Positions 60,590 to 64,000 of a stretch of 64,000 nucleotides of DNA are shown here, one piece after another. The notes beneath the pieces are model-generated. The model made no database searches, was not told the origin of the DNA, and saw only the letters and a program-made list of their open reading frames with translations. Where the stretch lies: positions 1 to 64,000 of the forward strand of contig CAUQKI010000003.1 of assembly GCA_963518955.1 (NCBI GenBank). The letters are read 5' to 3'. The number at the start of each line of letters is the position of its first letter. Position 1 is the stretch's first letter. The position numbers were made by a program, and so were the translations under genes. Source of the DNA: JABCPE02 sp963518955 (GTDB lineage: Bacteria; Bacteroidota; Bacteroidia; Flavobacteriales; Weeksellaceae).

Positions 60590-61468
60590 ATGAAAAGAAA
60601 CAGCATTTTAGGCCTAGTGGCAGCAATGATGATGATATCTTGTGTGGGAACAAAAGATGTAAAATATCTTCAAAAAAATGAAAATCTGGAGATTAACTCC
60701 GAAGGATTAGTTCCTTACAATATTCCTGTATATAGAGTTACAAAAAATGATATACTTTCTCTTAATGTGATTACAACACCTAAAGGGGATGCAGCTCAGT
60801 TTTATTCTTCATATAATGTTTCAGGAGGAGAAGGTGCTGGAGCAGGAACTATGAATCCAAGTGTATCCGCAGCTGGCACGGCGTCTGGAAGCGGTAGTAC
60901 AGGGACAATGTCTGGAGGCAATGGAAATTACTATTTCCGAGGACTAAAGGTGGACTCTAAAGGAGACATAAATGTTTTTGGAATTGGTTTTATAAAAGCT
61001 GAAGGAAGAACATTGGAAGATATTTCTCAAGAAATTCAAACTCGTGTAAATGAAAATTTCTTGGGAGGAAAATCAGAGGTAAGACTTAATTTGGATGGGA
61101 TAAGATACTATATCCTTGGGGATGTAGAGACAATAGGAATTACAGGTGAAAAAGTAGCATACAAGCAGACACTTACTATTACAGAGGCTTTGGCGATGAA
61201 TGGCGGACTAAATAGAACTGTAGACAGAAAAAACATAGTTTTGCATAGAAAACTTCCAGAAGGAATAAAGATAGTAAAACTAGACCTTACTAGAGAAGAT
61301 GTGATGAATTCACAGTATTATTGGCTTCAGAATGGAGATGAGATTTATTTAAATACCAGAGGAAGAAATCTTAATGGATTTGGTAAAGAGCCTGTTCAGA
61401 CTATTAGTACAGCAGTTTCCCTTATTACATCAGCCCTTACGGTATATCTTCTATTTTCAAGATTATAA
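60590..61468 (+). CDS. Polysaccharide export lipoprotein (OPX/Wza family)
   Basis: A 292-residue outer-membrane export protein. The signal peptide ends at a lipobox with Cys18 (MMMISC). The polysaccharide-export domain starts NIPVYRVTKNDILSLNVITTPKGD and is interrupted by a Gly/Ser/Thr-rich insert of about 45 residues (75-118), then continues YYFRGLKVDSKGDINVFGIGFIKAEGRTLEDI. An SLBB domain (RYYILGDVETIGITGEKVAYKQTLTITEALAMNGGL) and a C-terminal hydrophobic helix follow. The insert is unusual. It forms the translocation channel with the Wzc-like protein encoded 3 bp downstream. Confidence 0.92.
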   Translation: MKRNSILGLVAAMMMISCVGTKDVKYLQKNENLEINSEGLVPYNIPVYRVTKNDILSLNVITTPKGDAAQFYSSYNVSGGEGAGAGTMNPSVSAAGTASGSGSTGTMSGGNGNYYFRGLKVDSKGDINVFGIGFIKAEGRTLEDISQEIQTRVNENFLGGKSEVRLNLDGIRYYILGDVETIGITGEKVAYKQTLTITEALAMNGGLNRTVDRKNIVLHRKLPEGIKIVKLDLTREDVMNSQYYWLQNGDEIYLNTRGRNLNGFGKEPVQTISTAVSLITSALTVYLLFSRL

Positions 61469-61471
61469 AAT

Positions 61472-63985
61472 ATGATTCCAGGAAAAAATAATAATACACA
61501 AGAACAAATCCCCACAGGACAGGAAAAAAGTAAGGTGGGGACTTTCAGTATATTTAGTGTAGAGAGTTTTATTAGGAGGGTTATTAGAAACTGGTATTGG
61601 TTTGTAGGACTTGCTATTTTGGGATATAGTATTTTTTATATTTATAACAAGTGGTATGTTCAGAGAATTTATGCTTCAAATTTGTCTTTGAGTATCTCAA
61701 GCGGTACAGCAAGTTATTTTACACCTAATCAGTCTATTAACTTCATTTGGGGGCAGGAAGGAAATCAAGATGGAGTGTTCCTCAAAAAAATGGTTCTATC
61801 TAGAAGCCATAATGAATATTTGGTTCAGGAATTGGATTTATTTGTAGGATATTCTACAAAGGGACTTCTAAAATCTACTTATTTGGACAAATATGACTCT
61901 CCTGTTCTTGTAGAGGTGGATAAGGAACATTTACAGCAGGTCAATTATCCTATAACGATTTACCCAAAAGGAAATGGAAAATATGAAATAGAACTTCCAG
62001 AGGAAGGGCATTCTACACATTTGTATAGTTACAAAACAGAAGGATTTAAAGATGTTTCTGCATATGGAAGACCTGCAAATAAGGTTGTTTCAGTTAATCA
62101 ATGGTATGAAACACCTAACCTAAAGTTTAGACTAGTACATAATCCAGAAGCAAAAGTTAAGCTCGATAAAATTATAATCAATTTAAGCACGGTAGACCAA
62201 ACAGTTAGATCAATAATTTCTACTATAAATGTAGAATTTGATAAAGAATTAAACACCATAATGACTATCAGTAAGAAAGGTTATAACCTTCGTGAGACGG
62301 TATCTTTCTTAAATCAATCCGTGGAGAAACTTATTGAAAAAAGAGAAGAAGATAAAACCCTTGTGGATAAGAATACTCTTCAATACATCAATGATAATCT
62401 CAAAAAGGTTAGACAAAAACTAGATTCTAGTGCAAACAACTTTAACCAGCTGAAAATAGATAAAAAGATGTTCAGTGTGGAGGGGAAAGACCAAGAGTTG
62501 CTGAGAAAAATTTATGATTTAGAAATAAAAAAAGCTGAACTACTTACAAAAATGAATTCTCTTAATAATATAAGAAATTCTGTAAGTAGAAGTTTGGAAG
62601 ATCTTATCAATGTTAATAGTGCAGGAATAGAAGATGGAGGTTTTATGGCAACTATTTCAGAGCTTAAAGCCTTGTATCTTAAAAGACTAGAAATGTCCAC
62701 TATCTATACACCTGATTCTGAGCCTATGAGGGAGATTAACAAACTTATCAGTGAGGCTAGGGGAAAATCCTATGGCAGATTGAACGATTATTTTTCTGTT
62801 TATAATGAACAATTGGCTAAAATAAATGATGATATCAGAAGAGCAGAACTAGATTTGGTGCATTTGCCTGATGACCAAAGGAAATATATAGACATGGAAA
62901 GGGAGTATAAGGTGATAGAAACAACCTATAATACTCTACTCTCTAAACAAGCTGAAACACAGTTGAGACTCGCAACAGCTAAATCTGATTTGACTATCAT
63001 AGACCCAGCAAAAGATTTAGGACAAGCTCCTATTGGGCCAAATGTGGCGGTTGTGAAATATGGACTCGTATTTGGTTTTATGCTTATACCATTGTTATTG
63101 ATTTTAGTAACAGAGATACTGGACAATAGGGTAAAATCGATAGCAGAGCTATTAGGTGTTGTTAAAATACCTCTTCTAGGCGTTATTGGTAAAAACCTTC
63201 ATGAGAACAACCTTACAGTATTGGAGCAACCAAAATCTTCTATTTCAGAGGCGTTTAGGGGAATCAGAGCGAATTTAAGATTTCTCTATAATGAAGATGG
63301 AAATAGCAAAGTGATTTTGGTAACTTCATCAGTAGGAGGGGAAGGAAAAACATATTGTTCTATCAATATAGCATCGGTTCTAGGGCTTAGTGGGAAAAAA
63401 ACTATTTTGCTTGGAATGGACTTGAGAAAGCCTAAAATTTTTGGAGACTTTAAGATAAATAACAAATATGGAATTTCTAATTATCTTTCAGGAGATATAG
63501 AAATGCATGAAATCATCAATAAAACTAAAATTCCTGCTTTGGATGTGGCGACTTCTGGGCCAATTCCACCAAACCCTTCGGAGCTTTTGATGAGTGATAA
63601 GAATAAGGAGTTTATAGAATTATTGAAAAAAGAGTATGATTTTATCATCATAGACTCGCCGCCAGTAGGATTGGTTGCGGACTCTTTTGAATTGATGAAG
63701 CTTACTGATGCCAATGTATATGTGGTAAGACATGAATACACAGAAAAACACATGCTTAGAATGGTAACAGAGAAGTATCATGCGGAGGAGATTAAGCATC
63801 TTGGGCTTATTTATAATGATTTTGTGTCTAAACAGGGCTATGGTTATGGCTACGGTTACGGCTATGGTTACGGCTATGGTTATGGCTACGGCTACGGTTA
63901 TTTTGATGAAGACAAAAACTATGAAGAGCCTACTCTGATAAAAATTAGAAATAAAATCAGGAGTATTCTTGGTAGAAACAAATAA
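61472..63985 (+). CDS. wzc: Polysaccharide co-polymerase/tyrosine autokinase (Wzc-like) with a Gly-Tyr repeat tail
   Basis: An 837-residue inner-membrane protein. Two membrane helices (about 38-56 and 530-548) enclose a large periplasmic Wzz-type domain with coiled coils. The cytoplasmic BY-kinase has Walker A VGGEGKTYCSIN (about 621-632), Walker A' LGMDLRKPKIFG, PNPSELL and Walker B FIIIDSPPVGLV. The C-terminus holds eleven Gly-Tyr repeats (residues 789-810), an extreme version of the tyrosine cluster that is autophosphorylated to control export and chain length. Stop at 63985. Further capsule genes likely follow. Confidence 0.95.
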   Translation: MIPGKNNNTQEQIPTGQEKSKVGTFSIFSVESFIRRVIRNWYWFVGLAILGYSIFYIYNKWYVQRIYASNLSLSISSGTASYFTPNQSINFIWGQEGNQDGVFLKKMVLSRSHNEYLVQELDLFVGYSTKGLLKSTYLDKYDSPVLVEVDKEHLQQVNYPITIYPKGNGKYEIELPEEGHSTHLYSYKTEGFKDVSAYGRPANKVVSVNQWYETPNLKFRLVHNPEAKVKLDKIIINLSTVDQTVRSIISTINVEFDKELNTIMTISKKGYNLRETVSFLNQSVEKLIEKREEDKTLVDKNTLQYINDNLKKVRQKLDSSANNFNQLKIDKKMFSVEGKDQELLRKIYDLEIKKAELLTKMNSLNNIRNSVSRSLEDLINVNSAGIEDGGFMATISELKALYLKRLEMSTIYTPDSEPMREINKLISEARGKSYGRLNDYFSVYNEQLAKINDDIRRAELDLVHLPDDQRKYIDMEREYKVIETTYNTLLSKQAETQLRLATAKSDLTIIDPAKDLGQAPIGPNVAVVKYGLVFGFMLIPLLLILVTEILDNRVKSIAELLGVVKIPLLGVIGKNLHENNLTVLEQPKSSISEAFRGIRANLRFLYNEDGNSKVILVTSSVGGEGKTYCSINIASVLGLSGKKTILLGMDLRKPKIFGDFKINNKYGISNYLSGDIEMHEIINKTKIPALDVATSGPIPPNPSELLMSDKNKEFIELLKKEYDFIIIDSPPVGLVADSFELMKLTDANVYVVRHEYTEKHMLRMVTEKYHAEEIKHLGLIYNDFVSKQGYGYGYGYGYGYGYGYGYGYGYFDEDKNYEEPTLIKIRNKIRSILGRNK
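63836..63901 (+). repeat. Hexanucleotide tandem repeat encoding eleven Gly-Tyr pairs
   Basis: Eleven units of GG(C/T)TA(T/C) in the end of the wzc-like gene. Units alternate in third-position bases (GGCTAT, GGTTAT, GGCTAC, GGTTAC), so higher-order 12-bp periods are visible. The length is divisible by three; changes in unit number would keep the frame. Confidence 0.95.
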
Positions 63986-64000
63986 ACAAAAAAAGAGCAA

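Noticed and set aside
63836..63901. CRISPR-like repeat
   Set aside because: The units are six bases without spacers and encode protein; it is a coding tandem repeat.
63620..64000. Open frame antisense to the wzc-like gene reaching the right edge
   Set aside because: It is the antisense reading of the kinase domain and of the GY repeat (giving Val/Ile/Ala/Thr repeats). No independent support.
1..64000. tRNA, rRNA, insertion sequences, prophage or integration sites
   Set aside because: I scanned intergenic regions for cloverleaf-like sequence, transposase or integrase genes and terminal repeats and saw none; gaps are mostly short and contain promoters or terminators.

Overview
The window is AT-rich DNA from a member of the Bacteroidota, most likely a flavobacterium of the Chryseobacterium/Weeksellaceae group. 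Support comes from the recurring TTG-N19-TANNTTTG promoter, the exosortase XrtF pair, a Bacteroidota-type GlmU, an AccD without a zinc ribbon, DUF3822 beside rsmD, TonB-dependent receptors, and a Bacteroidota-type type VI secretion TssF at the left edge. The genus cannot be fixed from sequence reading alone. I saw no rRNA or tRNA gene, insertion sequence, prophage or CRISPR array.

Layout: 1-1108 is the N-terminal part of a tssF-like gene that runs off the edge, followed by about 500 bp holding only a decayed-looking coding fragment. 1628-6741 is a compact minus-strand group (SDR, DUF2461, aroA, MazG-type pyrophosphohydrolase, two lipoproteins). 6916-10465 holds rpmE type B, an alternative glmU, a PepSY-like protein and guaB.

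10727-20780 is a nickel/urease locus: an unknown small protein, hypA, hypB, a urea transporter, ureA, ureB, ureC, a second nearly identical ureC, a frameshifted small membrane ORF, ureE, ureF, ureG and ureD. The two UreC proteins differ at 42 of 572 positions, and both keep every catalytic residue. A terminator follows each ureC, and the second has its own promoter-like element, so the locus probably works as at least three transcription units. HypA/HypB and UreE/F/G/D would together supply nickel to urease.

20922-24269 is the str-type ribosomal operon (rpsL, rpsG, fusA, rpsJ), ending in a terminator after rpsJ. 24381-37946 is mixed housekeeping: AI-2E transporter, TonB receptor, asd, DUF4407, XrtF pair, PASTA protein, rluD, a PEP synthase and hemW. 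38012-41211 is a divergent OFA-family MFS transporter and outer-membrane porin pair. 41289-48566 holds pseudouridine synthase, CBS protein, nadK, accD, DUF6973, rsmD, DUF3822, folA, murI and dps.

48794-56150 holds a DUF6909-type protein with a nucleosidase-like C-terminal half, an S1/P1 nuclease, a TonB receptor under a TPP riboswitch (hence a probable thiamine receptor) and topA. 56215-63985 holds an arginase-fold protein lacking the metal ligands, then the start of a capsule/exopolysaccharide cluster: GT2, EpsG-type polymerase, WecA-type initiating transferase, OPX export lipoprotein and a tyrosine autokinase with a striking C-terminal Gly-Tyr repeat. The most interesting points are the duplicated, partly homogenised ureC, the GY-repeat kinase, the riboswitch-controlled receptor, the nucleosidase-like DUF6909 half, the metal-less arginase homologue, and hairpins at the guaB and hemW starts.
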